Assembly: GCA_963732585.1 (NCBI GenBank)
Contig: CAVSZY010000007.1
Location: forward strand, 105,601-169,600
Direction of reading: 5' to 3'
Length of the DNA: 64,000 nt
Source: WLMZ01 sp963732585
GTDB taxonomy: Bacteria > Actinomycetota > Acidimicrobiia > Acidimicrobiales > Ilumatobacteraceae
Shown here: in pieces, positions 9,457 to 17,695 of the stretch
Position numbering within the stretch: position 1 is the first letter of the stretch
How the letters are laid out: every line of letters begins with the position of its first letter
The notes under the pieces: generated by a model
Database searches by the model: none
Told to the model about the DNA's origin: nothing
The model's input: the letters and a program-made list of their open reading frames with translations, nothing else
Translations under genes and position numbers: made by a program

Positions 9457-9969
9457 CTATCGAGCCGCGCCGCGCTCGAGTTCAGCGACGCGTCGTTCCA
9501 GGTTGACCATCGCATCGGCGACATGATCGAGGATGGCTACGCGATCAAAGAGGGCGGCGACGACGTCGTTGAGTTGGCGCTCGTCGGCGGCCTTTTGGAC
9601 CTCGATGAGGTGGTGCACCTCATGTAGGGCGCGGGCGATATCGGTGCCGAGATTGCGCACTTGGTCGGCGAGTGGCGAGGTGTGGCGGCCGACGACTCGT
9701 CCCGCGGCGCGGTGCACGCTTGCCCCGCCCGGCACTTTTGAGCTGAGCGAGATATCGCCACCGAGGGCGCCGAGCGAATGCTCGACCGATTTCACTCGCC
9801 GGCCGAGTTCTGATGTGTTGAGCTCGCCACGATGCACAGCGGCCATGATCGTTTCGAACTCAGCTTCGAGCTGCGCTTCCAGTCCCGGCGGATAGCTGCC
9901 ATTGGCGCGTCGCTGAGCCACCTCGGCCTGCATCTGTTCGACGAGTTGCTCGATATCTACTGCATCCAC
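9457..9969 (-). CDS. coiled-coil protein, function unknown
   Basis: This 170-residue hydrophilic protein starts at GTG 9969 (VDAVDIEQLVEQ). Upstream in-frame sequence runs through the hairpin at 10018-10051 and reads as non-coding, so the longer start is rejected. The first 60 residues and the last 70 are heptad-rich, with a more basic middle (AAGRVVGRHTSPL). It ends 2 bp before the GT4 gene, so the three form one operon. The same kind of protein recurs beside other glycosyltransferases in this locus. A scaffold or chaperone for membrane enzymes is conceivable but not shown. Confidence 0.65.
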   Translation of the reverse strand: MDAVDIEQLVEQMQAEVAQRRANGSYPPGLEAQLEAEFETIMAAVHRGELNTSELGRRVKSVEHSLGALGGDISLSSKVPGGASVHRAAGRVVGRHTSPLADQVRNLGTDIARALHEVHHLIEVQKAADERQLNDVVAALFDRVAILDHVADAMVNLERRVAELERGAAR

Positions 9970-10017
9970 TCGGGCCCCATCGTTCGTGCTTGGTGAGCTC
10001 TGACGACGGTAGCAGGT

Positions 10018-10051
10018 CGCAGTCTCTGGGTCATTGGACCCAGAGACTGCG
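10018..10051 (-). terminator. perfect 15-bp hairpin after the ABC ATPase gene
   Basis: The arms 10018-10032 and 10037-10051 are exact reverse complements with a 4-base loop. The hairpin lies 6 bp beyond the stop of the ABC ATPase gene on the minus strand and before the next gene's start at 9969. No T-run follows, so it would be a tailless terminator, or an mRNA 3'-end stabiliser or attenuator between the export genes and the coiled-coil/GT4 operon. Confidence 0.7.
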
Positions 10052-10057
10052 GGGAGA

Positions 10058-11260
10058 TCACAGCAGGTTCCACTGTGGCCGCATGGTGACCAATCCCTGA
10101 GTTTCATACGGCTTGCCGGACATCACATCGAAACGCAAGGCGAGATGGACGACGTCGTATTCATGCTGGCGATTGAAGTCGGTGATGCTGGTGTGCAGGT
10201 CGTAGGTGCCCGGCAGCAATGAAACATCGTCAAAGCGCACATCGACGTAACCGCTGTCGCTGAGGGCCTCCGGGATCAGACCGACATCACGGGTACACGG
10301 TGAGGTGACGACGGCTCCGCCGAGATGTTCGATTGTCACGCCGACAACTGGGCGAGGCACCGGCTGGTGGGCGCGGTAGTGCAATCGCAGCGTCATCGAG
10401 GCTCCGGTGCGAAATCGCTTGACCGGCGTGGGGTCGTCATCGAGGAGCATCTCGACCCGCTCGATCTGCACCTCACCGCTGCCACGCCTGACGCTGCCGT
10501 CGATGCTGCGGTCTCGGCCGCCGAGCATCATCTCGGTGTACGCCTCAACCAACTCCGACGGGTCGCCCTCACCCGTAATCACGCCATGAGTCAGCCAAAT
10601 CGCCCGGTCGCACATGTTTTTGACGCTGCCGAGGTCGTGGGTGACGAGCACGATCGTGCGTCCGTCATTGCGAAAGTCGACAAACTTCTCCATACAGCGT
10701 TGCTGGAAGGTGACGTCGCCGACAGCCAGGATTTCGTCGACAATCAGCAGCCGGGGATCGACGTTGATCGCCACAGCGAAGGCCAGCCGTACGTACATGC
10801 CGCTGGAATAGGTCTTGACCGGTGAATCGATGAAGTTCTCCAGACCGGAGAACTCGACGATCTCATCGAAGCGGGCGGCGATGTCCTTGCGGCCCATACC
10901 AAGGATCGCGGCGTTGAGGAACACGTTCTCGCGGCCCGACAGCTCGGGATGAAATCCTGCGCCAAGCTCCAATAACGCCGACATGCGTTTGTGCACCGTG
11001 ACCGAACCGCTGTTGGGCTGCAGGATCCCGGCCATGCACTTCAACAGCGTCGACTTGCCGGATCCGTTCTGACCGATGACACCGAACACTTCACCTTCGG
11101 TGACTTCGAAGGAGACATCACGCAGCGCCGTGAACTCGTTGAAGGTGTTGCGCCCACGGTTGGTCAGCAGCTGTTTGAGCGAGTTGGTCTTTTCGCTGTG
11201 CACGCGGAACGACTTGGTGACGTTGCGGACCTCGAGAGCGAGCTGCGAATTGGTCGCCAT
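10058..11260 (-). CDS. wzt: polysaccharide ABC exporter ATPase with C-terminal recognition domain
   Basis: The product is 400 residues. Walker A is GQNGSGKST, the signature is YSSGMYVRLAF, and Walker B is LLIVDEILAVGD. The ATPase part ends near residue 240. The remaining ~150 residues form a beta-rich domain ending FDVMSGKPYETQG, matching the Wzt C-terminal domain that recognises the modified chain end before export. The real start is ATG 11260 (MATNSQLALEV); longer reading overlaps the permease. Only 2 bp separate it from the permease gene, so the two are cotranscribed. Substrate class (O-antigen-like glycan or teichoic-type polymer) is inferred from context. Confidence 0.93.
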   Translation of the reverse strand: MATNSQLALEVRNVTKSFRVHSEKTNSLKQLLTNRGRNTFNEFTALRDVSFEVTEGEVFGVIGQNGSGKSTLLKCMAGILQPNSGSVTVHKRMSALLELGAGFHPELSGRENVFLNAAILGMGRKDIAARFDEIVEFSGLENFIDSPVKTYSSGMYVRLAFAVAINVDPRLLIVDEILAVGDVTFQQRCMEKFVDFRNDGRTIVLVTHDLGSVKNMCDRAIWLTHGVITGEGDPSELVEAYTEMMLGGRDRSIDGSVRRGSGEVQIERVEMLLDDDPTPVKRFRTGASMTLRLHYRAHQPVPRPVVGVTIEHLGGAVVTSPCTRDVGLIPEALSDSGYVDVRFDDVSLLPGTYDLHTSITDFNRQHEYDVVHLALRFDVMSGKPYETQGLVTMRPQWNLL

Positions 11261-11262
11261 GG

Positions 11263-12060
11263 CTACATCTCCTCCGCGAAGCGTGGCGACAAACGCCCGA
11301 AAATCCATGCTCCCAGAAAGAACATGCCAAAGGACAGCAACACCAGCTCCACGAGGCGTCCTGTGCCAGGCATACGCCCGTCGTACATGAGCTCGTGCGA
11401 CGCGGTGATGAAACTTCCGGTCGGGCCATAATTGGCGATGTTCTTGAGCACATCGAGCTCCAATGTGGCCGGGAAGTAGATCACCGGGGTGGCGTAGAAC
11501 AGGATCTGCGAGCCGATACTCCACAGGTAATTGACGTCGTGGTAAAAGACGTTGGCTGCCGACAATGCCAGTGCGACGCCAGCGGTGAACACCGCCAACA
11601 GCACCATCAGCAAGAACATCACGGGTAGCCAGGGCAAGACCATCTGGCCGGCGACGAGCAGGGCGACACACAGCAGGGCGAGCTCGATCATCAGCGTGAC
11701 GAACTGGGCGATGACCACCGAAAAGACGAGGTGCTCGTGTGGAAACTGGACCTTCTTGATCAGCCCCGCCCCTCCCTGAACATTGCCGATCGACACGCCG
11801 ACGGTGATCGAGAAAAAGTTGAACGGCAATAGGCCCGCCAAGAAGTACAGCGGAAAGCTCTTCAACCCGCTGGGGTCGCCGATCTGGGGCACCTGTTTGA
11901 AGATGTAGGTGAAGATGACCGAGAAGATCAACATCTGCGACAACGGGTTGAGCAAGCTCCACGCCCAACCGAGCACTGACTTCTTGTAGCGGGTGCGCAG
12001 CTCCTTCAACGACAGCAGATAGAGAAGGTTGCGGTGTGCAGCCGCCGTTCGCAAAGACAT
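11263..12060 (-). CDS. wzm: polysaccharide ABC exporter permease (ABC-2 family)
   Basis: This 265-residue protein has about six membrane segments. The amphipathic N-terminal LYLLSLKELRTRYKKS and WAWSLLNPL are typical of Wzm/TagG/RfbA-type ABC-2 permeases. It moves a lipid-linked polysaccharide across the cytoplasmic membrane with the ATPase encoded 2 bp downstream. It is the first gene of its unit. The divergent gmd gene starts 124 bp away, so promoters for both probably lie in 12061-12184. Confidence 0.92.
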   Translation of the reverse strand: MSLRTAAAHRNLLYLLSLKELRTRYKKSVLGWAWSLLNPLSQMLIFSVIFTYIFKQVPQIGDPSGLKSFPLYFLAGLLPFNFFSITVGVSIGNVQGGAGLIKKVQFPHEHLVFSVVIAQFVTLMIELALLCVALLVAGQMVLPWLPVMFLLMVLLAVFTAGVALALSAANVFYHDVNYLWSIGSQILFYATPVIYFPATLELDVLKNIANYGPTGSFITASHELMYDGRMPGTGRLVELVLLSFGMFFLGAWIFGRLSPRFAEEM

Positions 12061-12184
12061 TGAGTCTGGATTCTACTGGCGCACGGGATGCGAAGACCGC
12101 GACGCTCGACGGCGACGTCAGATGACCGGCTCTGCCCGCCAGGCGTCACCAGTTCCCACTATCAGTGCAGATAGCATCGCTGGA

Positions 12185-13174
12185 ATGCCAAGCGCACTCA
12201 TTACCGGTATCACTGGGCAGGACGGTCGATTCCTCGCCGAATTGCTCCACGAGAAGGGGTATAAGGTCTACGGCTTGCTCAAGGGGCAGAATAACCCGAA
12301 GAGCACGCTGATTCGCGATGAGCTGCCCTTCGTCGAACTGGTGCAGGGCGACCTGTGCGACCTGCCGAGCCTGATTCACGCCGTCGAGTCGACGCAGCCG
12401 AACGAGGTCTACAACCTCGGGGCGATCTCGTTCGTGGCGATGAGCTTCAACCAGGCCGAGTTGACCGCCAACGTCACCGGGCTCGGCGTGATGCGCATGC
12501 TGGAGGCGATCCGTAACGTCGGCGGCAGCCAGAACAACCCGATCAAGTTTTACCAAGCCAGCTCCTCGGAGATGTTCGGCAAGGTCCGCGAGACACCGCA
12601 GACCGAAATGACGCCGTTCCATCCGCGCAGCCCATATGGCTGCGCCAAGGTCTTCGGCCACGACATCACCGTCAACTACCGCGAGAGCTACAACCTGTTC
12701 GCCTGCTCGGGCATCTTGTTCAACCACGAAAGCGAGCGTCGCGGCCTGGAATTCGTGACCCGCAAGATCACCAACGCCGTGGCCCGCATCAAGCTGGGTC
12801 TGCAGAGCGAACTGGTGTTGGGCGATCTCGAACCACGCCGCGACTGGGGTTACGCCGGCGACTACGTCAAGGCGATGTGGCTGATGCTGCAACAGCCCGA
12901 ACCAGAGGACTACGTCGTGGCCACTGGCGAGACGTATCAGGTCAAGGAATTCGTTCGCCTGGCCTTCGAAGCGGCGGGTATCGACAACTGGCAGGACTAC
13001 GTCCGTCAGGATCCGAAGTTCTTGCGTCCAGCGGAAGTCGATCTTCTGGTCGGCGACTCCACCAAGGCGCACACCAAGTTGGGCTGGAAGCGAGAGGTCT
13101 CGTTCCCCGAACTGGTCAACCGCATGGTGGCTAACGACCTGAAGGTCGAAGCCGCGGCGATGGACAGGGCGTAA
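12185..13174 (+). CDS. gmd: GDP-mannose 4,6-dehydratase
   Basis: This 329-residue SDR-superfamily enzyme converts GDP-mannose to GDP-4-keto-6-deoxymannose, the precursor of fucose, rhamnose and related sugars. The NADP loop is ALITGITGQDGRFLAE. The active site includes SSSEMFG and YGCAKVFGHD, giving the S/T-x-Y-x3-K arrangement, and the conserved SGILFNHESERRG and GDLEPRRDWGYAGDYV segments are present. ATG 12185 is chosen because family members begin right at the first strand. It is followed 5 bp later by a coiled-coil gene and then a double GT2, suggesting an operon that makes and uses the deoxysugar. Confidence 0.95.
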   Translation: MPSALITGITGQDGRFLAELLHEKGYKVYGLLKGQNNPKSTLIRDELPFVELVQGDLCDLPSLIHAVESTQPNEVYNLGAISFVAMSFNQAELTANVTGLGVMRMLEAIRNVGGSQNNPIKFYQASSSEMFGKVRETPQTEMTPFHPRSPYGCAKVFGHDITVNYRESYNLFACSGILFNHESERRGLEFVTRKITNAVARIKLGLQSELVLGDLEPRRDWGYAGDYVKAMWLMLQQPEPEDYVVATGETYQVKEFVRLAFEAAGIDNWQDYVRQDPKFLRPAEVDLLVGDSTKAHTKLGWKREVSFPELVNRMVANDLKVEAAAMDRA

Positions 13175-13179
13175 TTCCG

Positions 13180-13503
13180 ATGGCTGTCGACCAGACATCT
13201 GGTTCGCTCGACGCGGAACTGGAATCGCTGCGAGCTGAGGTGCGCCACCTCCGCGAGCTGGTCGGTCCAAGCGAGGAGTCGTACGCCAAGTTGCGCCTCG
13301 ACGTCCTCGGCGCTCGCGACGCAGCGATCGGTGCCGAGTTGGAGGCTGGGCGGATCAAGGGCCGTGTGCTCGCCCTGGAAGCGGAAGTGACGCGTTTGCA
13401 GCGCGATCAGACTTGGTTCCGTGAGCGAGTTGTGATGCAGATCAAGGGAGTGCGTCACAAGTCGCCGACCCTTGGCAAGGTCATCACCCGCCTCAGCCGG
13501 TGA
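13180..13503 (+). CDS. small coiled-coil protein, function unknown
   Basis: This 107-residue protein has strong heptad character over residues 9-80 (LESLRAEVRHLREL, then VLALEAEVTRLQRD). A basic tail ends HKSPTLGKVITRLSR. There is no signal peptide or membrane segment. It is packed between gmd (5 bp) and the next GT2 (7 bp). Its plan, a coiled coil plus a basic end, matches the small proteins at 17383-17664 and 26835-27143. A peripheral-membrane scaffold is a possible role but is inference only. Confidence 0.7.
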   Translation: MAVDQTSGSLDAELESLRAEVRHLRELVGPSEESYAKLRLDVLGARDAAIGAELEAGRIKGRVLALEAEVTRLQRDQTWFRERVVMQIKGVRHKSPTLGKVITRLSR

Positions 13504-13510
13504 GTTGTCG

Positions 13511-15106
13511 ATGAGCCCCCGATTCTCGATCGTCACTCCCGTCTATGATCCGCCTGCCGATGTCCTGCAGGAGATGATCGACAGCATTCGTCAGCAATCG
13601 TTCGCCGATTGGGAACTGCTGTTGATCGATGATTGTTCGCCGGGCGCTCACGTGTTGCCGATTCTGCGCCAGGCTGCGGCGTCGGACGCCCGAATCAAGG
13701 TCATCGTCCGCGAGCGCAACGGCGGCATCGTCGCTGCATCGAACGACGGCCTGGCGACAGCTACTGGCGAATTTGTCGGCCTGGTCGACCATGACGACAC
13801 GATCGAGTGGCGGGCGCTCGAGGTGATCGACGAGTTCGCCAAGCAGTTCCCAGACATGGACTACAGCTACAGCGACGAAGATCAGATCACCCCTGATGGT
13901 CGCTATGTCCACCCGTTTTACAAGCCGGATTGGTCGCCAGAACGACTACGAAGCCAGAACTACTGCAGCCACTTCTCGGTGTTTCGCAAGACGCTGCTCG
14001 ACGAGATCGGCGGCTTCCGCCAAGGATTCGACGGATCGCAAGATCACGACCTCACGTTGCGGGCCACCGAGAAAGCGCGCCGTGTCGTGCACATCCCTTG
14101 GGTGTTGTATCACTGGCGACAGCTGGCAACGTCGGTGGCCGGCGACCCCAACGCCAAACCATACGCCTATGAGGCTGGTCGCAAGGCGGTGCAAGAGCAC
14201 TGTGATCGAGTGGGCATCAAGGCCACCGTCGAGCTCAGCACACCGCTCGGCACCTACCGTGTTCGTCGAGCAATCGAGGGCGACCCGCTGATCAGTGTGA
14301 TCATCCCGACGTGCGGCTCGATCGGGCGTCCGTGGGGCGTGGAACGCTGCTATGCCGTCGGAGCAATCGAATCGGTACGGGCACACACCAGTCGTCGGGT
14401 CGAATTCGTGCTGGTCGTTGATGATTGGACCGACCCTGCGCGGGTCGCAGCGATGAAACGGGCGGCGGGCGATTGCCCGGTCAAGGTCGTGTGGTTCACC
14501 GAGGAGTTCAACTTCAGTGCCAAGGTCAACCTCGGTGCCGTGCACGCCAGCGGCGACCTGTTGCTGTTCCTCAACGATGACATCGAAGTGATCACCGATG
14601 AGTTCCTCGATCCGCTGATTCCGCTGGCGCTCGAACCAGGTGTGGGTGCGGTCGGCTGCAAACTGTTCTTCGCCGATGGGCGACTGCAACACGCCGGTCA
14701 CGTCTACAACGGAAACCCATTCCACATCTTCTTCCGCTGGTCTGGCGACGAGTTGGGGATCGCCGCGCTGCTCTGCGTCGAGCGTGAGGCCATCGGCGTC
14801 ACGGCGGCGTGCATGATGATCACCCCCGAGCACTTCGAGCAGGTCGGCGGGTTTTCGACGTTGTTCCCGGCCAACTTCAACGATGTCGATTTCAATCTCA
14901 AGTTGAACCACATCGGCCTGCGTCAGATCTGGACGCCGTGGAGCGAGTTGTATCACTTCGAGTCGGCGTCACGGAACCCAACGGTGACCGACGAAGAGCA
15001 TGAGATGCTGCGCATCCGCTGGAACGAGCGCCTGATCGGCGACCCGTACTACAACCACAACCTTGCACCGCACCGCGACGATTGGGTCGAGAAGGGTCTG
15101 CGCTAG
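13511..15106 (+). CDS. double-domain GT2 glycosyltransferase
   Basis: The product is 531 residues with two GT-A domains in tandem. The first begins FSIVTPVYDPPADVL with metal motif DHDD. The second begins ISVIIPTCGS, has the acidic motif NDDIE, and shows the NFSAKVNLGA segment typical of rhamnosyltransferase-like GT2 proteins. Two active sites could add alternating sugars or linkages, as in bifunctional polymerising transferases. ATG 13511 starts right before the first strand; the ORF is open further upstream but overlaps the previous gene. It ends 3 bp before the next gene. Confidence 0.88.
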   Translation: MSPRFSIVTPVYDPPADVLQEMIDSIRQQSFADWELLLIDDCSPGAHVLPILRQAAASDARIKVIVRERNGGIVAASNDGLATATGEFVGLVDHDDTIEWRALEVIDEFAKQFPDMDYSYSDEDQITPDGRYVHPFYKPDWSPERLRSQNYCSHFSVFRKTLLDEIGGFRQGFDGSQDHDLTLRATEKARRVVHIPWVLYHWRQLATSVAGDPNAKPYAYEAGRKAVQEHCDRVGIKATVELSTPLGTYRVRRAIEGDPLISVIIPTCGSIGRPWGVERCYAVGAIESVRAHTSRRVEFVLVVDDWTDPARVAAMKRAAGDCPVKVVWFTEEFNFSAKVNLGAVHASGDLLLFLNDDIEVITDEFLDPLIPLALEPGVGAVGCKLFFADGRLQHAGHVYNGNPFHIFFRWSGDELGIAALLCVEREAIGVTAACMMITPEHFEQVGGFSTLFPANFNDVDFNLKLNHIGLRQIWTPWSELYHFESASRNPTVTDEEHEMLRIRWNERLIGDPYYNHNLAPHRDDWVEKGLR

Positions 15107-15109
15107 GCC

Positions 15110-17371
15110 GTGGAGGTGCCCGCAGCGCCGCGCCCCCGTGTGTGCGTGGTCGTGCCGCACGGCACATGGCTGCTGGAACCGCTCGCCGATGCGCTCCGAG
15201 ACACTGGCGCGGCGTCAGACATCGTCGCAATCTGGGCAGGTGACCCGCACTCGCGCCCGGTGCTGAGCGAGCTTGGGATCGATTGGTGCCAGCCCGACGA
15301 ACCCACGGGGATCGGTTGGAATCGATTGCTGGCCGCCCTGCCCAGCGCCCATTACGAATGGGCAGTGGCCTGCGCCGCGGTGACCGAGATGTTGCGAACC
15401 GATCCGACGCCGGTCGTCGTGCTGCGAGCCGGCTCCGTCGGTGTTCTCGGCGCGTTGAACGTGCTCGTCAGTGATCACCCTTTGACCCTCATCGAGCGGG
15501 TGAGCGATCCCGCCGAGTTGGGCAACGATGGGCTTGCTCCCAACGAGGCAGATCTCATCCGACGGGGCCGCTTCATCGAGTCCCTTGCCTGTTTCGGTCC
15601 CGGTGCTGGCGCGGCGTTGTCCTGGCTCGGCGAGCAGTTGACGATTCATGCCGATGTTGCCGTCGGGGCCTTTTTGGAACGGTGCGCGGCGCGTTTTGGC
15701 TGGGCCTCACCACCGGGCGGATCGGTCTTGGTCGCTGGCTGGATGGCAACCCTCGAACGCCCGCCCGCGGCGGTCGATATCGACAACCTCGATCGTCAGC
15801 ATCCGTGGTGTTTCCGCTTCGAAGGCGGCCCGGCGCGAATTCGGCTGTCGCAGCACCCAGCAATGGCGGCGGCGGTGGCCGATGCCGTCGAGCAATGCCA
15901 AGGAATGCGCACGCAGCTACGGCTTCCTGGAGGGTCGGACGTCGATCCGGCGATCCGCTCGCTGGTCGGCGAGGCGATCGTTCTCTGGCGACGTGGCGAG
16001 GGCGACCTGCCGCCGCAACCTTGGTCTGACAAGCATTCCGAGTTCGTTGCCTGGCTGGAGTCACCGCCGCCAGCAACCGTCGACATTGGCCGTTATTGGC
16101 TCGCGCTACGCGAGACACGACCTGACCTGCTCTCGGCGTTTTCCCACGCCCATGGACGCGACGGCGCCGCCTTTCGCCGATGGATCGAGGATTCGTGGCG
16201 CATAGAGAATCGCCCGCCGCTGATTCGCTCGACAAACGCGACCTTGGAACCGATTCGCTCGACGACGTTCGATCCCCACGGTCTGAACGTGCTCGGTTAC
16301 CTCGACTACGACCAGAGCCAAGGTCACATCGCCCGCCAGATCGTGGCCGCCCTGCAACAGGCGACGTGTCCGGTTCGCCAACTCAACCATCACCGCAGCC
16401 TCGGCGCGCCGCGTGCCTCCAGAGTCACCGATCCACGCCAGGCGATCTACAAGACCAACGTCGTCGTCGTCAACGCCGACCAGTTCGAATTCGTCGTCGC
16501 CGATCACGCCAAGGGACTCCTCGCCGACCGGCATACGATCGGCTACTGGTTCTGGGAGTTGGAGCATGTGCTTCCACGCATGATCGCGGCCACGGGTTTC
16601 GTGGACGAAATCTGGGCGGGCTCACAGTTCATCACTGACGCCTTCGCCGCGGTGACCAGCACGCCCGTTCGTCGGGTCAGCCTGCCGATCGAGGAACCGC
16701 AGCCATCGCTGTTGGGTCGGGCCGACTTCAACCTGCCCGAGGACCGCTTCGTCTTCCTCTGTACCTTCGACCAATACAGCGTGCCGGAGCGCAAGAATCC
16801 ATTCTCCGTGATCCGCGCATTTCGCCAGGCGTTTGCCGATGGCCAAGGCCCAATCCTGTGGATCAAGACGCTCAACGGCGATCGTGCGTGGCGTCAGCAT
16901 GAGCGTTTGCTGCTGGCCGCCGCGGGGCGAAGCGACATCATCGTGTGGGACAAGCATCTCAGCCGCAGCGATCAGATGGCGGTGCTCAACACCGCCGACT
17001 GTTTGGTGTCGCTGCACCGTTCCGAGGGCCTCGGGCTGCACTGCGGCGAGGCGATGTGGCTGGCCAAGCCGGTGATCGCCACTCGCTATTCCGGAAACCT
17101 CGACTTCATGACCGACGACAATTCGGCGTTGATCGACTTCACGATGATCCCTGTCTCGCACGGCGATGGCATCTATCCGCCCGCGGCCTCGTGGGCTGAC
17201 CCGTCGATTGACCACGCCGCCGAGTGGATGCGCCGCCTGGCGCAGGACGCAGGGTTGGCGAGGAGACTTGGTCTCGCCGGGCAGGCGACGATGCGCGCCC
17301 AGCCCTCGCTCGCCGAGGCCGGGCGAATGATGGCTACGCTCGCTGGCGTGCACGGCACCTGGACAGACTGA
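15110..17371 (+). CDS. large GT4-type glycosyltransferase with N-terminal extension
   Basis: This 753-residue protein starts at GTG 15110. Residues 1 to about 390 hold a Rossmann-like start (RVCVVVPHGTWLL) but no recognised family motif. The C-terminal ~370 residues are GT-B, GT4-like: LNVLGYLDYDQSQGHIARQ, GYWFWELEHVLP, and RSEGLGLHCGEAMWLAKPVI, which carries the E-x7-E-like position. Similar C-terminal halves occur in multidomain glycosyltransferases of capsule and glycan loci. The N-terminal half may be a second, diverged transferase or an acceptor-binding module. Confidence 0.8.
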   Translation: MEVPAAPRPRVCVVVPHGTWLLEPLADALRDTGAASDIVAIWAGDPHSRPVLSELGIDWCQPDEPTGIGWNRLLAALPSAHYEWAVACAAVTEMLRTDPTPVVVLRAGSVGVLGALNVLVSDHPLTLIERVSDPAELGNDGLAPNEADLIRRGRFIESLACFGPGAGAALSWLGEQLTIHADVAVGAFLERCAARFGWASPPGGSVLVAGWMATLERPPAAVDIDNLDRQHPWCFRFEGGPARIRLSQHPAMAAAVADAVEQCQGMRTQLRLPGGSDVDPAIRSLVGEAIVLWRRGEGDLPPQPWSDKHSEFVAWLESPPPATVDIGRYWLALRETRPDLLSAFSHAHGRDGAAFRRWIEDSWRIENRPPLIRSTNATLEPIRSTTFDPHGLNVLGYLDYDQSQGHIARQIVAALQQATCPVRQLNHHRSLGAPRASRVTDPRQAIYKTNVVVVNADQFEFVVADHAKGLLADRHTIGYWFWELEHVLPRMIAATGFVDEIWAGSQFITDAFAAVTSTPVRRVSLPIEEPQPSLLGRADFNLPEDRFVFLCTFDQYSVPERKNPFSVIRAFRQAFADGQGPILWIKTLNGDRAWRQHERLLLAAAGRSDIIVWDKHLSRSDQMAVLNTADCLVSLHRSEGLGLHCGEAMWLAKPVIATRYSGNLDFMTDDNSALIDFTMIPVSHGDGIYPPAASWADPSIDHAAEWMRRLAQDAGLARRLGLAGQATMRAQPSLAEAGRMMATLAGVHGTWTD

Positions 17372-17382
17372 CAGGGGACCTC

Positions 17383-17664
17383 ATGGGACGGCTTCGACAA
17401 CGCGTTGCGTGGATTATCAAGGGAGAAAATTTCACTAAGAGTGCATTAACCTCCTATGCTGAAGACCTGCGGGCCTTGCAGCAGAAGGTGGCGCGCCTTG
17501 AAGCGAGCGTCGAGAGTTTGTCCGACACCCGAGATCAGCGAGCGGAACAGGCCCAGCAATCGCTCATCGCTGTACGCAGCGAAGTCGGCGATCTGGCGAC
17601 GCAGATGCAAACGGTGGCCCGCGATCTCGGGGATCGCATCGGCTCATTGTCGCAACGACTCTAG
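17383..17664 (+). CDS. small coiled-coil protein, function unknown
   Basis: This 93-residue protein has a basic N-terminus (MGRLRQRVAWIIKGENF) and then a long heptad-rich stretch (DLRALQQKVARLEASVESL and onward) to the C-terminus. The start at ATG 17383 follows a GGGGACC stretch, a plausible ribosome binding site. It sits 11 bp after the large GT4 gene, the third small coiled-coil gene in the locus. The amphipathic basic start could bind membrane. The function is not known. Confidence 0.65.
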   Translation: MGRLRQRVAWIIKGENFTKSALTSYAEDLRALQQKVARLEASVESLSDTRDQRAEQAQQSLIAVRSEVGDLATQMQTVARDLGDRIGSLSQRL

Positions 17665-17695
17665 ATCGGGTCTTGATCTGCCGATATCGGCAGTG

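Noticed and set aside
11263..11968. Longer N-terminus for the ABC ATPase
   Set aside because: It would read through the whole permease gene; MATNSQLALEV at 11260 is the normal Wzt start.
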